Shown here one piece after another: positions 1 to 11,896 of a stretch of DNA of 61,265 nucleotides. Under the pieces are notes generated by a model that saw only the letters and a program-made list of their open reading frames with translations, did no database searches and was not told the origin of the DNA. The DNA comes from Actinomycetales bacterium. Lineage in GTDB: Bacteria > Actinomycetota > Actinomycetes > Actinomycetales > Actinomycetaceae. Numbering within the stretch: the first letter of the stretch is position 1; every line of letters begins with the position of its first letter. The stretch is taken from contig JADGOQ010000025.1 in assembly GCA_017882885.1 (NCBI GenBank), forward strand, positions 1 through 61,265, given 5' to 3'. The translations under genes and the position numbers were made by a program.

Positions 1-346
1 GGAACCCGAACGCGTCGAACAGGTGGATCTTGTCGTAGGAGGCCTCGACCCCGCGGCCGGTGGCCAGCAAGGTGTTCCGCACCCGGCCGCCCGCCGCCGG
101 GGTGAACATGCCGGCCACCACGGTGATGTCATTGACCTCGGAGATGGCCCGCACCGCGTTCGCCCACGATCCGTCCAGCGGCTGCGCAACCGGCGCCAAC
201 GCGACCCCGAACGAGCACATGGTCGCCTCCGGCAGCACCACGATCCGGGCGCCGGCCTTGGCGGCCTGTGCGGCGGCGTCGGCGACCAATGCGAGGTTCC
301 GCTGGGGATCGATGCTGCTGACGATCTGAGCGAGGGCGATGCGCAC
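1..346 (-). CDS. Carbon-nitrogen hydrolase (nitrilase superfamily), 3' end cut by window edge
   Basis: The reverse strand reads VRIALAQIVSSIDPQRNLAL and continues open to base 1, so only about the first 115 residues are present. The nitrilase-family catalytic glutamate is visible in VVLPEATMCSFG, and the catalytic lysine region in YDKIHLFDAFG; the cysteine lies outside the window. Members cleave nonpeptide C-N bonds, and the substrate cannot be told from this part. I chose the GTG at 346 because AGAAAGG stands about nine bases upstream. An in-frame ATG at 385 is an alternative that would add 13 residues. It lies about 100 bases downstream of gatB on the same strand but with its own ribosome-binding site. 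Confidence 0.82.
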   Translation of the reverse strand, partial: MRIALAQIVSSIDPQRNLALVADAAAQAAKAGARIVVLPEATMCSFGVALAPVAQPLDGSWANAVRAISEVNDITVVAGMFTPAAGGRVRNTLLATGRGVEASYDKIHLFDAFGF

Positions 347-445
347 AGCCGGTGGCCTTTCTGCCGATGGACGTTCCGCACCCATGGTTCCTGCAGGATG
401 CTCGCTGTCGCGCTCACTCTGCAGGACGCGACGGTCTGACGCAGG

Positions 446-1951
446 TCAGCCCTCGACGCCCAGCGTGCTCAGGACCAGCTGCCTGACCTTGGCGGCATCG
501 GCCTGACCCTGGGTCGACTTCATCACCGCGCCCACGATCGCGCCGACCGCCTGCAGCTTGCCGGACCGGATCTTGTCGGCGACCGCCGGCTGCGCGGCCA
601 GTGCCTCATCGACCGCCGCCTGCAGCGCGCCGTCGTCGGACACCACGGCCAACCCGCGCGCGGCGATCACCTCGTCGGGCTCTCCCTCGCCGGCCAGCAC
701 GGCGTCGACGACCTGCCGGGCGATCTTGGTGTTCAGCGACCCGTCGGCGATCTTCGCTATCACCGCGGCCAGTTGCGCGGGGGTGATCGGCAGCTCGTTC
801 AGCGCCATGCCACGGGCGTTGGCCTGCTGACCCAGATACGACGACCACCACGATGCTGCCTCCCCCGGCGAGGCGCCCGCCTCCACTGTCGCGGCCACCA
901 GCTCGAGTGCGTCCGAGGCCAGCAAGTCCCGCATCTGCAGATCGGTCAGCCCCCAATCGGCCTGCATGCGGGCACGCCGGATCCACGGCAGCTCGGGCAG
1001 CGAGGCCCGGATCGACTCGACCCACTGCCGTTCCGGAGCAAGCGGAACGAGGTCCGGCTCCGGGAAATACCGGTAATCCTCAGCGGTCTCCTTCGACCGG
1101 CCCGGTGAGGTGGTCCCGGTGGACTCGTCGAAATGCCTTGTCTCCTGGACGATCCGGGTTCCGGTGGCGAGAAGCGCTGCCTGCCGGGTGATCTCGTACC
1201 GCACCGCGCGTTCCACCGAGCGCAGCGAGTTGACGTTCTTGGTCTCGGTGCGGGTGCCGAAGACCGGGTTCCCGGCCGGGGTGAGCGAGACGTTCGCGTC
1301 ACAGCGCAGCGAGCCCTGGTCCATCCGGACGTCCGAGACGCCCAGCGAGGACAGCAGATCCCGGAGCGCGGTCACGTAAGCGCGGGCCACCTGCGGGGCC
1401 AGCGCCTTGGTGCCGACGATGGGCTTGGTGACGATCTCGACCAGCGGGACACCGGCCCGGTTGTAGTCCAGCAGCGAGTACTCGGCCCCGTGGATCCGGC
1501 CGGTCGCGCCGCCGACATGCGTGGACTTGCCAGTGTCCTCCTCCATGTGGGCGCGCTCGATCTCCACGCGGAAGACCGTGCCGTCCGCAAGTTCGATGTC
1601 GAGGTGGCCGTCGTGGGCGATCGGCTCGTCGTACTGGGAGATCTGGAAGTTCTTCGGAACATCGGGATAGAAGTAGTTCTTGCGGGCGAACCGGCAGGAC
1701 TCGGCGATCTCGCAGTTCAGCGCGAGCCCGATCCGGATGGCAGACTCCACGGCGGTCCGGTTCACCACCGGGAGCGCCCCCGGCAGGCCGAGCGAGACCG
1801 GGGTTGTCTGCGTGTTGGGCTCAGCACCGAAGCTCGCAGGGGCGCCGTCGAACATCTTGGTCCTCGTGCCCAGCTCCACGTGGACCTCCAGACCGAGCAC
1901 GGGGTCCCAGCGGTCAACGGCCTCGTCGTAGTCCACGATGTGGGTGCTCAT
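446..1951 (-). CDS. gatB: Asp-tRNA(Asn)/Glu-tRNA(Gln) amidotransferase subunit B
   Basis: Subunit B of the cytosolic GatCAB complex, which binds mischarged Glu-tRNA(Gln) or Asp-tRNA(Asn), phosphorylates the side chain and amidates it with ammonia from GatA. The protein has 501 residues, normal for the family. The N-terminal catalytic cradle begins [16 protein letters not shown], and the acidic and histidine-rich core includes [11 protein letters not shown] and [12 protein letters not shown]-terminal helical YqeY-like tail follows from about residue 355. The ATG at 1951 overlaps the gatA stop in ATGA, so the two are translationally coupled. It is the last gene of gatC-gatA-gatB. No glnS-type gene is seen in the window, so whether this is the only route to Gln-tRNA cannot be judged here. 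Confidence 0.97.
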   Translation of the reverse strand: MSTHIVDYDEAVDRWDPVLGLEVHVELGTRTKMFDGAPASFGAEPNTQTTPVSLGLPGALPVVNRTAVESAIRIGLALNCEIAESCRFARKNYFYPDVPKNFQISQYDEPIAHDGHLDIELADGTVFRVEIERAHMEEDTGKSTHVGGATGRIHGAEYSLLDYNRAGVPLVEIVTKPIVGTKALAPQVARAYVTALRDLLSSLGVSDVRMDQGSLRCDANVSLTPAGNPVFGTRTETKNVNSLRSVERAVRYEITRQAALLATGTRIVQETRHFDESTGTTSPGRSKETAEDYRYFPEPDLVPLAPERQWVESIRASLPELPWIRRARMQADWGLTDLQMRDLLASDALELVAATVEAGASPGEAASWWSSYLGQQANARGMALNELPITPAQLAAVIAKIADGSLNTKIARQVVDAVLAGEGEPDEVIAARGLAVVSDDGALQAAVDEALAAQPAVADKIRSGKLQAVGAIVGAVMKSTQGQADAAKVRQLVLSTLGVEG

Positions 1952-3453
1952 TCCGCAGCTCCGTTCACGCCGTGGACATCGAGGAGTGGCCCGCCCCAGC
2001 GGGCTTCAAGTGCCCGCTCGAGGACGCCGCCCACACGGTACAACCGGATGTCCTCGTGGGCGGGAGCAAGGATCTGGAACCCCACGGGGAGGCCGTCCCC
2101 GCTGACGCCGGACGGCAGGGACATCCCCGGGATCCCGGCGAGGTTGGCCGGGATCGTGGCCACGTCGTTGAGGTACATGGCGAGCGGGTCGTCGATCTTC
2201 TCGCCGAACCGGAACGCCGTCGTCGGGGCGGTCGGCGAGACCAGCACGTCGGCGGCGGCGAAGGCGGCCGTGAAGTCGCGCTGTATCAGGGTGCGCACCT
2301 TCTGGGCCGAACCGTAGTAGGCGTCGTAGTAGCCCGCGGAGAGGGCGTGGGTGCCGAGGATGATGCGACGCTTCACCTCATCCCCGAAACCGGCGCCGCG
2401 GGTGGCGGCCATCACGCGCTCGGCCGTCACCGGGCCGTCCTTGGGCTCAACCCGCAAGCCGTATCGCATGCCGTCGAAGCGCGCGAGGTTGGACGACGCC
2501 TCGGCGGGCAGGATCAGGTAGTACGCGGCCAGCGCGAAGTCGAATGAGGGGCACGACACCTCGACCACCTCGGCGCCGGCGTCGCGCAGCAGGTCCAGAG
2601 CCGCCTCGAACGAGGCGCGGACGCCGTCCTGGTAGCCTTCGCCGCCGAGTTCCCGCACCACCCCCACACGCATTCCGCGCACGTCACCGTGCCGCGCGGC
2701 ATCGGCGAAGGGGGCGACGGCGTCGGGAAGCGAGGTGGAGTCACGCGGGTCGTGACCGCCGATCACCTCGTGCAGAATCGCCGCATCCTCCACGTTCCGC
2801 GCCACCGGCCCAATCTGGTCGAGCGAGGACGCGAGCGCGATGAGGCCGTAGCGGGAGACGCCGCCGTAGGTGGGCTTGACACCCACCGTCCCCGTCACGG
2901 CCGCGGGCTGCCGGATGGACCCGCCCGTGTCCGAGCCGACGGCGAGCGGCGCCTGGAGCGAGGCCACGGCGGCCGCTGACCCACCGCCCGAACCCCCGGG
3001 GATGCGGGTCACGTCCCACGGGTTTCGGGTGGGGCCGTACGCCGAATGCTCCGTCGAGGAGCCCATGGCGAACTCGTCGAGGTTGGTCTTTCCGAGGATG
3101 GGCATCCCGGCCGCCCGCAGTTTCGTGACGAGCGTGGCGTCGTACGGCGGGATCCAGCCGGCCAGGATCCGCGAGCCCGCCGTGGTCTCCAGACCGCGGG
3201 TGACGATGTTGTCCTTCACCGCGATCGGAACTCCCGCGAGCGGGGAGAGGTCCTCGCCGCGCATGCGCGCCGCATCGACGACGGCGGCCGCGGCGAGCGC
3301 GTCGGCGGCGTTGTCGCGCAGGAAGGCGTGGTAGGCGCCGTCGACCTCGGCCATCCGGTCGAGGTGCGCACGCGTGGCCTCCACGCTGGAGACCTCCCCC
3401 GCACGCAGCGCCGCGGCGAGGGCAGCGGCAGTGAGACGTGTCAGCTCGGTCAC
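1948..3453 (-). CDS. gatA: Asp-tRNA(Asn)/Glu-tRNA(Gln) amidotransferase subunit A
   Basis: Glutaminase subunit of GatCAB; it hydrolyses glutamine and channels ammonia to GatB. The amidase-signature triad is visible as Lys80 (PIAVKDNIV), Ser156 in the glycine-serine loop [12 protein letters not shown], and Ser180 in [12 protein letters not shown]. The open frame extends upstream to 3573, but that part only shadows gatC. The start is the GTG at 3453, giving 501 residues beginning VTELTRLT, because it forms a GTGA overlap with the gatC stop. It overlaps gatB by four bases on the other side, so all three subunits should be made stoichiometrically from one transcript. Confidence 0.97.
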   Translation of the reverse strand: MTELTRLTAAALAAALRAGEVSSVEATRAHLDRMAEVDGAYHAFLRDNAADALAAAAVVDAARMRGEDLSPLAGVPIAVKDNIVTRGLETTAGSRILAGWIPPYDATLVTKLRAAGMPILGKTNLDEFAMGSSTEHSAYGPTRNPWDVTRIPGGSGGGSAAAVASLQAPLAVGSDTGGSIRQPAAVTGTVGVKPTYGGVSRYGLIALASSLDQIGPVARNVEDAAILHEVIGGHDPRDSTSLPDAVAPFADAARHGDVRGMRVGVVRELGGEGYQDGVRASFEAALDLLRDAGAEVVEVSCPSFDFALAAYYLILPAEASSNLARFDGMRYGLRVEPKDGPVTAERVMAATRGAGFGDEVKRRIILGTHALSAGYYDAYYGSAQKVRTLIQRDFTAAFAAADVLVSPTAPTTAFRFGEKIDDPLAMYLNDVATIPANLAGIPGMSLPSGVSGDGLPVGFQILAPAHEDIRLYRVGGVLERALEARWGGPLLDVHGVNGAAE

Positions 3454-3749
3454 GCGTCCTCCCCGAGGATCTGGGGTACCGCGAACCTGCCCTCGAACGC
3501 CTCCGGCGCCGCGGCGAGGATCTCGTCCACGGGCAACGGCTCCACCGGGACGTCGTCCCGCATCACGTTCCACATCGGGATCGGGTGGGAGGTCGCCGGG
3601 ACGTCGGGCGTCGCGACCTCGCTGACGCGGGCCACGGCGGCGGCGATGACGGCGAGTTCGCCCGCGAGACGGTCGATCTCGGCCTCGGTCAGCTCGATGC
3701 GCGCCAGCGCGGCGACGCGAACGACCTCATGGCGGGAAATGGTGGACAC
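3450..3749 (-). CDS. gatC: Asp-tRNA(Asn)/Glu-tRNA(Gln) amidotransferase subunit C
   Basis: Small stabilising subunit of GatCAB (99 residues, typical size). It begins [20 protein letters not shown], the N-terminal helical region of GatC that wraps around GatA, and ends in the usual proline-rich segment ([11 protein letters not shown]). It starts at the GTG at 3749. There is no Shine-Dalgarno; instead a TAGAAT hexamer lies six bases upstream, suggesting a leaderless mRNA. Its stop overlaps the gatA start. It is the first gene of the operon and diverges from the phospholipase-D-like gene at 3824. Confidence 0.95.
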   Translation of the reverse strand: MSTISRHEVVRVAALARIELTEAEIDRLAGELAVIAAAVARVSEVATPDVPATSHPIPMWNVMRDDVPVEPLPVDEILAAAPEAFEGRFAVPQILGEDA

Positions 3750-3755
3750 GGGTGC

Positions 3756-3761
3756 ATTCTA
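3756..3761 (-). promoter_or_regulatory. Putative -10 box, leaderless gatC
   Basis: TAGAAT on the minus strand ends six bases before the gatC GTG. This spacing places the transcription start at or within a base or two of the start codon. No clear -35 was seen. Confidence 0.5.
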
Positions 3762-3811
3762 GTTGGCCCGAGTCGGTCCGAAGTCACCCCGTCCGGCGCA
3801 TGAGGGCAGGA

Positions 3812-3817
3812 TAAGTT
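3812..3817 (+). promoter_or_regulatory. Putative -10 box, leaderless cardiolipin-synthase-like gene
   Basis: TAAGTT is followed by six bases and then ATG at 3824. It supports that ATG over the overlapping GTG at 3818. Only about 50 bases separate it from the divergent gatC -10 box. Confidence 0.45.
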
Positions 3818-3823
3818 GTGGGG

Positions 3824-5071
3824 ATGATCATCATGGCCGAGCACACGCGTGCGCTGCGTCGCGGCGCCGGGTACGCACTCCTCGGCACCGCCCTCGTCCA
3901 GCTCAGTGCGGCGGCCGTCCTTGTCGCAGTCGACGCCGTCCGCAAGCGCCGCCACCCGCCGAGTGGCTACTTCCCGCGCATCGCCCCCGAGGTGGTCCAC
4001 GCCCACGAGAGCGCGCTCAGCGTGTACACCGACGGGGACGAACTCTACGACGCGATGCTGCGCGACATCCGGGGAGCACGCGACTCGATATTCTTCGAGA
4101 CCTACATCTGGAAGGGCGACGAGGTCGGCGAGCGGTTCAAGACGGAACTCACGACCGCCGCCCGCCGCGGCGTGGACGTGTACGTCATCTACGACACCTT
4201 CGCGAACCTGGTGGTGCCACGATCCTTCAAGACGTTCGACCCGGCACTGCAGGTGCTGGAGTTCGGCATGATCAACGGCCGCTCCCCGTTCTCCCCCCGG
4301 ACGTACGCGCGCGACCACCGCAAGCTCCTGGTCGTGGACGAGCGGATCGGGTACGTGGGTGGCTACAACATCGGCAAGCTCTACGCCGACAGTTGGCGTG
4401 ACACCCACCTGCGCATCGAGGGCCCCGCCGCCTGGGAGCTGACGAACGCGTTCGTCGACTTCTGGAACTACTACAAGCACGCGGACCACCCAGAGCTCCC
4501 GGACCGCGGCGCCCGCAAATGGGACGCCCGCATCCGCGCCGCCCTGAACCTCCCCAACCGCCTCCTCTTCCCGGTCCGCGGCCTTTACATCGAGGGTATC
4601 GAGCGCGCGATCTCGCGCATCGCGATCACCCAGGGGTACTTCATCCCGGACGAAGAGATCATGGCTTCCCTCCTCCGGGCGGTGAAGCGCGGGGTGGAGG
4701 TGAGGGTGCTGATCCCCGAGATCTCCAACCACGTCGTGGCCGACTGGGTCTCCCGGGGCGACTACGCCCGCCTGCTGCGTGGGGGGGTCAGGATCTTCCT
4801 CTTCCAGCACGCGATGGTGCACGCGAAGACAGCCACGATCGACGGGAGGTGGACCACGATCGGGACCACCAACATCGACCGTCTGTCCCTCACCGGGAAC
4901 TTCGAGATCAATGTCGAGATCTACGACGAGGGCTTCGCGAGCGCCATGGAGGAGGTCTTCGCCTCCGATCTCACCAACTCCCGCGAGCTCACGCTCGAGG
5001 AGTGGGCCGCGCGCCCCTGGTACCAGCGCGTGGTGGAGCGGTTGGTCCACCCGCTGGCATTCTTCCTCTAG
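3824..5071 (+). CDS. Phospholipase D-like / cardiolipin synthase family protein
   Basis: A 415-residue membrane-anchored enzyme of the phospholipase D superfamily. An N-terminal hydrophobic helix (roughly residues 15-38) is followed by two HKD catalytic motifs: DHRKLLVVDERIGYVGG near residue 165 and VHAKTATIDGRWTTIGTTN near residue 332. Each has the H-K-D set and the trailing glycine/asparagine. Bacterial members with two HKD motifs condense phosphatidylglycerol or CDP-diacylglycerol into cardiolipin. The head-group specificity here is inferred from family resemblance only. I chose the ATG at 3824 because of a -10 box six bases upstream; the GTG at 3818 and ATG at 3833 are alternatives. It ends 27 bases before the convergent ligA stop, with no clear terminator between. 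Confidence 0.85.
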   Translation: MIIMAEHTRALRRGAGYALLGTALVQLSAAAVLVAVDAVRKRRHPPSGYFPRIAPEVVHAHESALSVYTDGDELYDAMLRDIRGARDSIFFETYIWKGDEVGERFKTELTTAARRGVDVYVIYDTFANLVVPRSFKTFDPALQVLEFGMINGRSPFSPRTYARDHRKLLVVDERIGYVGGYNIGKLYADSWRDTHLRIEGPAAWELTNAFVDFWNYYKHADHPELPDRGARKWDARIRAALNLPNRLLFPVRGLYIEGIERAISRIAITQGYFIPDEEIMASLLRAVKRGVEVRVLIPEISNHVVADWVSRGDYARLLRGGVRIFLFQHAMVHAKTATIDGRWTTIGTTNIDRLSLTGNFEINVEIYDEGFASAMEEVFASDLTNSRELTLEEWAARPWYQRVVERLVHPLAFFL

Positions 5072-5098
5072 GACCCGCTTCCATGATTCGGGAGAGCG

Positions 5099-8038
<2,940 letters not shown>

Positions 8039-8096
8039 CGCGGGACTTTCCACACCGCCGCTCCCCGACCTCGCGCCGGCTGGTTCACTGGCGATC

Positions 8097-11000
8097 GTGC
8101 CCCGCGACCACCATTCCCGCCTGCTGCTCACAGCCCTCGACGGCCCCAGCCTGGGAATGTGCTGGGTCGTCGTCGGGACGCTCGTCCTGGGGCGCGACGG
8201 CGACATCGCGGTCGCGGACGACGCCCTCTCCCGCGCCCACGTGGAGCTGCGCACGGGCCACGGCGCGGTCCGGTGCCGCGACCTCGGGTCGGCCAACGGC
8301 ACCCGCGTGGAACGTCGCGGCGTGCGCCGTCGCCTCGGCCCGCGGTGGGTGCGGGTGCGGCCCGGCGCCGTGCTGCTGGTGGGGGGCGGCCGCTACCGGC
8401 TGGACCGGGAGCCACGACCCGCCCGCGCCACCACGTGGGGCCGAGCCCGCCTCGCCACCCTCGTGGTCCCGCTCGCCATGGCGGGCGCCATGGTCCCGTT
8501 CGCCGTCGGGGGGCCGCCCTGGCGCTGGTTCACCGTGCTCGTGCCCCTGGCCGTGGTGGCGACCGCCCTGCCCCGCTCCCGCGAGTTCGAGGTGGTGCGC
8601 CGCTCGCGCCCCGCGGAGATCCTCGTGGCGTCACGGGAGGGCCGGGCCTTCCACGCGAGGCCGGTGGTCCCCAACTGCCTGTCCGCGCTGCGATCCGGCG
8701 ACCTCGCCGGGACAGGCTGGTCGTTCGCCGGCGCCGCTGCGCGGTCCAATGCGATCTGGCTCGCGGGCTTCCTGGCGGTCCACAACGACCCGGACGTCCT
8801 GCGCGTCACGTCCCCCTGGCTCACGACACACGGCCGAGGCCTGGAGGTGGTGTTCGACCCCAACCCGTCGTCCGGCCCCGCGAGCACCGCGGCCATGGTG
8901 ACGTGGGACACGGTCCGGCCCGCGCTGTGGGCACCCGTGATGCGCGCACCCTCATGGGCGCGGGCAAGCGAGGCGTGGATCGGCGCCCTGGTGTCGGGTG
9001 CCGTGGCAGCAGGACTACCCGACAGGGTCGACCTCGCCGACCTCGTGGACACCGGGGTCCCGGGGATCGCCGCGGGCTGGGCGCGCCGCCCCGTCGACCT
9101 CAAGGTGCCGCTTGGGGTCGGTGGCGCCGGGCCGCTGGTGGTCGACCTGGCGGGCGACGGACCGCACGCGCTCGTGGCCGGTATGAGCGGGGCCGGCAAG
9201 AGCGAACTGTTGACGAGTTGGCTGCTCGCCCTCGCGGTGCGCAACGCGCCGCCCCTGCTTCACATGATCCTCGTGGACTTCAAGGGCGGCGCCGCCTTTG
9301 ACGCGCTGCGGGACCTGCCCCACTGCGTCGGCGTCCTCACGGACCTCGAGGAGGACGAGACACGCCGCGCCCTGGAGTCACTCCGGGCCCAACTGCGGCT
9401 GCGCGAGCGCCGGTTGCGCGAGGTCGGCGCCCGCGACCTGTCGGAGTACAACGCGCGTGCGGACGAGCCACTGCCCGTCATCGTCCTGGTCATCGACGAG
9501 TATCGCGCGCTGGCAACGGACCACCCCGACCTCCTCGACCAGTTCCTCCGCCTCGCCAACCAGGGCCGCTCGCTCGGGATCCACCTGATCGCCGCCACCC
9601 AGCGTCCCGGCGGCTCGATCAGCCCGGAGTTGCGCACCAACATGCCGCTGCGCGTCTGCCTGCGGGTGGCCGAGACGGCCGACTCCCTAGACATGCTCTC
9701 GGTGCCGGACGCTGCCGGGCTGGAGAGCATCCCGGGGCGGGCGATCCTGCTCCGCGACGGCCGCAGCCGGGTGCAGGTGGCATGGGCCGGACCGCACCCG
9801 CAGGTGGCCGCGCTCGTCGAACGGATGCGCGGGATGTGGCCGGCCGACCTGCCGGCACCCCCATGGCCGCCGCCGCTACCCGGACACGTGTCGGCCGCGG
9901 TTCTTGCGGCCGGGGCGTTCGCTCTCGCCGACCACCCGGAGGAACTCACCCAGCACGTGGCGCCGCTGCGGCCAGAGGGACTCCTGGTGCTCGGCGGGGC
10001 GGGGACGGGGAGGACGGCGGCGGCCCACACGGCGGCGCGAGCCGCCCTGGCCGAGGGCGACCGTGTGTGGCTGGTCTCGGCCGCGCCGGCGCCCGCGTTC
10101 GACGCCGCCCCGCCGTCGTTCGGGGGCGTCATCGACCCGCGCCAGATACGCCTGGTCGCACGGCTCCTCGACCACGCGGCACGGCCCGCGCCGGACCGGC
10201 GGACCCTCGTGGTCGACGACGTCGAAATGTGGATCGACACCGTCGACGCGCTGCACGGGACCGGCGCGGCCGGCGGCGCGCTGGCCGTCCTACTGCGATC
10301 GGCGCGCTGTGCCGGGCTGCGTGTGGTGGTGGCCGCCCAGCCGGCCTCGGCGCACTCCCGCTGGGCGGAGCCGCTGCAGACCCGGCTCCATCTCTCGGGC
10401 ACGGACCACTCCACGGCTCTCCTCAGCGGCGTCCCGCGCGACAAACTGGCGCTCCTGGGCGGGCGGACGCCGGGCCGAGGTGTGCTGCTGCCCGGCGCCA
10501 CGGCGGTGCAGATCGCACTGACGGATACGGACGTCACCGTGGGCGGCGGTGCGGCGGCACACCGTTTCGTGCCACTGCCGCAGCGCGGTGTGGCAGCGGG
10601 ATCACCGGGGCGCGTGCTCCTCGGGAGCGATGGTGAGGAGGCGGTGGGATTCCCGGCCGTGGGCGACGTCGTGATCATCGGCCCGCCCGGGAGCGGCCGG
10701 ACTACGACGGCGCGCCTGGTCGCCGCGCAACACCCGACGGCGGAAGTCCAGGACGGCCAGTGGGCGCACACCGAGCGCCCCGTCATTGCGACCACGACCC
10801 CGTCGGCGTGGAACGCGGCCTACTCGGGGCCGCTCGCGCGACTGCGCGGCGGAGCAACCACGGTGCTGCTCCGCCCGGACCTCTTCGCCCGGCTCCCCGG
10901 GCTGGACTACGCGGCGGAACTCGAACCCGGGGGACCCGGGTACGGCGTCCTGGTGCACGACGGCCGTGCTCGGGCGCTGCGGCTTGCGCGGGGCCTCACA

Positions 11001-11105
11001 CCGTCAGGAGTCGGCCTCGTCGTCGAACAGGAAGCCCGGGCGGCGGTTGGCGGCGACGAACGCACGCGCCGCCGGGGTGGCGAGCAGCGCGAGTGCGGTG
11101 ACTGA
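8097..11105 (+). CDS. FHA domain-FtsK/SpoIIIE ATPase (EssC/EccC-like), orphan
   Basis: A 1002-residue protein. An N-terminal FHA domain (about residues 20-95, with GRDGDI, LSRAHVEL and SANGTRVE) would bind phosphothreonine. Two membrane helices follow (about 115-165), then three ATPase-like domains. Domain 1 (about 335-580) has an intact Walker A, GMSGAGKSELL, and a Walker B, VIVLVIDEY. Domains 2 (near 629, GGAGTGRT) and 3 (near 859, GPPGSGRTT) carry arginine instead of the Walker lysine. This order resembles the type VII secretion ATPases EssC/EccC, though EssC has two FHA domains and is longer. No WXG100 substrate, EccB/EccD or mycosin gene is in the window, so the substrate is unknown. It starts at a GTG 58 bases after the SRAP gene. 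Its last 102 bases overlap the convergent membrane-protein gene. Confidence 0.85.
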   Translation: MPRDHHSRLLLTALDGPSLGMCWVVVGTLVLGRDGDIAVADDALSRAHVELRTGHGAVRCRDLGSANGTRVERRGVRRRLGPRWVRVRPGAVLLVGGGRYRLDREPRPARATTWGRARLATLVVPLAMAGAMVPFAVGGPPWRWFTVLVPLAVVATALPRSREFEVVRRSRPAEILVASREGRAFHARPVVPNCLSALRSGDLAGTGWSFAGAAARSNAIWLAGFLAVHNDPDVLRVTSPWLTTHGRGLEVVFDPNPSSGPASTAAMVTWDTVRPALWAPVMRAPSWARASEAWIGALVSGAVAAGLPDRVDLADLVDTGVPGIAAGWARRPVDLKVPLGVGGAGPLVVDLAGDGPHALVAGMSGAGKSELLTSWLLALAVRNAPPLLHMILVDFKGGAAFDALRDLPHCVGVLTDLEEDETRRALESLRAQLRLRERRLREVGARDLSEYNARADEPLPVIVLVIDEYRALATDHPDLLDQFLRLANQGRSLGIHLIAATQRPGGSISPELRTNMPLRVCLRVAETADSLDMLSVPDAAGLESIPGRAILLRDGRSRVQVAWAGPHPQVAALVERMRGMWPADLPAPPWPPPLPGHVSAAVLAAGAFALADHPEELTQHVAPLRPEGLLVLGGAGTGRTAAAHTAARAALAEGDRVWLVSAAPAPAFDAAPPSFGGVIDPRQIRLVARLLDHAARPAPDRRTLVVDDVEMWIDTVDALHGTGAAGGALAVLLRSARCAGLRVVVAAQPASAHSRWAEPLQTRLHLSGTDHSTALLSGVPRDKLALLGGRTPGRGVLLPGATAVQIALTDTDVTVGGGAAAHRFVPLPQRGVAAGSPGRVLLGSDGEEAVGFPAVGDVVIIGPPGSGRTTTARLVAAQHPTAEVQDGQWAHTERPVIATTTPSAWNAAYSGPLARLRGGATTVLLRPDLFARLPGLDYAAELEPGGPGYGVLVHDGRARALRLARGLTPSGVGLVVEQEARAAVGGDERTRRRGGEQRECGD

Positions 11106-11411
11106 CAGGCCCGCCGGGATCGCGGCCAGCCACCCGAGGAACCCGGACAGCGCGAGCATCGAGAGGACCAGGAGCAGGTGCGCCGTGGCCAGCACCGCCC
11201 GTGGCCATGCGCGCCCCGAGAGCAGCGCCATCGAGGCGGGGATGAGGAGTGCGGCCACCACGAGGTAGTAGGCGTCCGTCCCGATCTGTGGGCCGGTCAT
11301 ACCGCCCAGGTTGGTCGCGAGGTCCCACATGGCGATGAGGGCAACGAGGCCCGCCATGGCAATGGTGATCGCGGCGGCGCCAAGAATCGCCGCCGGCCGG
11401 GGGTTGCTCAC
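11004..11411 (-). CDS. Small four-helix membrane protein, unknown function
   Basis: A 135-residue protein that is nearly all hydrophobic, with about four transmembrane helices (AAILGAAAITIAMAGLVALI, then YYLVVAALLIPASMALL, VLATAHLLLVLSMLALSGFL and LAAIPAGLSVTALALLA) and a short charged tail ending FLFDDEADS. I do not recognise the family. I chose the GTG at 11411 because TAGGAT, a -10-like hexamer, lies six bases upstream; TTG at 11414 is less likely. Its 3' end lies inside the 3' end of the FHA-FtsK gene on the other strand, so the two transcripts are complementary over about 100 bases. Confidence 0.75.
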   Translation of the reverse strand: MSNPRPAAILGAAAITIAMAGLVALIAMWDLATNLGGMTGPQIGTDAYYLVVAALLIPASMALLSGRAWPRAVLATAHLLLVLSMLALSGFLGWLAAIPAGLSVTALALLATPAARAFVAANRRPGFLFDDEADS

Positions 11412-11417
11412 CAAGAG

Positions 11418-11423
11418 ATCCTA
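11418..11423 (-). promoter_or_regulatory. Putative -10 box, leaderless membrane protein gene
   Basis: TAGGAT on the minus strand with a six-base gap to the GTG at 11411. It could also be read as a weak Shine-Dalgarno (AGGA). Confidence 0.4.
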
Positions 11424-11429
11424 GTCCCC

Positions 11430-11447
11430 GGTGTGAGCAAGCACACC
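11430..11447 (+). promoter_or_regulatory. Inverted repeat upstream of whiB1
   Basis: GGTGTG, six bases, CACACC: perfect 6-bp arms about 130 bases before the whiB1 start. The arm phase does not fit the CRP/GlxR consensus TGTGA-N6-TCACA, so the binding protein, if any, is unknown. Confidence 0.35.
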
Positions 11448-11528
11448 CACCCCGGTTGGCGCGGTTCCCTTGTGCCCCTGTGGAGGCCGTGTGAAGCTTG
11501 ATTTCAGCAAAGATCATTCAGTGCTCAA

Positions 11529-11552
11529 ACCAACGCCGACTGTGACGTTGGT
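11529..11552 (+). promoter_or_regulatory. Stem-loop in the whiB1 leader
   Basis: ACCAACG and CGTTGGT form a perfect 7-bp stem around a 10-base loop. It ends about ten bases before the GGAGGAG ribosome-binding site of whiB1, so in RNA it would sit just upstream of the initiation region. Role unknown. Confidence 0.4.
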
Positions 11553-11576
11553 GTGCACCCACGGAGGAGAGAATTG

Positions 11577-11825
11577 ATGGATTGGCGCCATCGTGCCGCA
11601 TGCCTGACGGAGGACCCCGAGCTGTTCTTCCCGATCGGCAACACGGGCCCGGCCCTCGTGCAGATCGAGGAGGCCAAGGCCGTGTGCCAGCGCTGCCCCG
11701 TGGTTGACACCTGCCTCAAATGGGCACTTGAGACCGGTCAGGACGCCGGCGTGTGGGGTGGCCTCTCCGAGGACGAGCGTCGCGCCCTGAAGCGGCGGAC
11801 CGCCCGCGCTCGTCGCGCCAGCTGA
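11577..11825 (+). CDS. whiB1: WhiB-family iron-sulfur transcription regulator WhiB1
   Basis: An 82-residue Wbl protein. Four cysteines, one at position 9 and three in AVCQRCPVVDTC, would ligate a 4Fe-4S cluster that reacts with nitric oxide in WhiB1 proteins. The GVWGG turn that contacts sigma factor region 4 follows, then a basic tail (ERRALKRRTARARRAS). The sequence is close to mycobacterial WhiB1 along its whole length. It starts at an ATG with GGAGGAG upstream; a longer frame from 11553 is less likely. As in M. tuberculosis it neighbours pdtaS, here convergent. A strong terminator follows directly. Confidence 0.95.
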   Translation: MDWRHRAACLTEDPELFFPIGNTGPALVQIEEAKAVCQRCPVVDTCLKWALETGQDAGVWGGLSEDERRALKRRTARARRAS

Positions 11826-11839
11826 CCCCGAGCCAGAGA

Positions 11840-11866
11840 GGGGGCACCCACGGGTGCCCCCTTTCG
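11840..11866 (+). terminator. Intrinsic terminator after whiB1
   Basis: GGGGGCACC, a four-base loop and GGTGCCCCC form a perfect 9-bp stem followed by TTTCGCATGCC. It separates whiB1 from the convergent pdtaS gene. The same tail follows the glgB terminator. Confidence 0.85.
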
Positions 11867-11896
11867 CATGCCGGCCGCTGTCCCCGATCACGCCGA

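Noticed and set aside
3689-5050. 453-codon open frame on the minus strand
   Set aside because: Antisense to the cardiolipin-synthase-like gene, which has both HKD motifs in the correct frame.
11430-11447. CRP/GlxR site upstream of whiB1
   Set aside because: The arms are GGTGTG/CACACC with six bases between, which is out of phase with TGTGA-N6-TCACA; kept only as an unknown inverted repeat.
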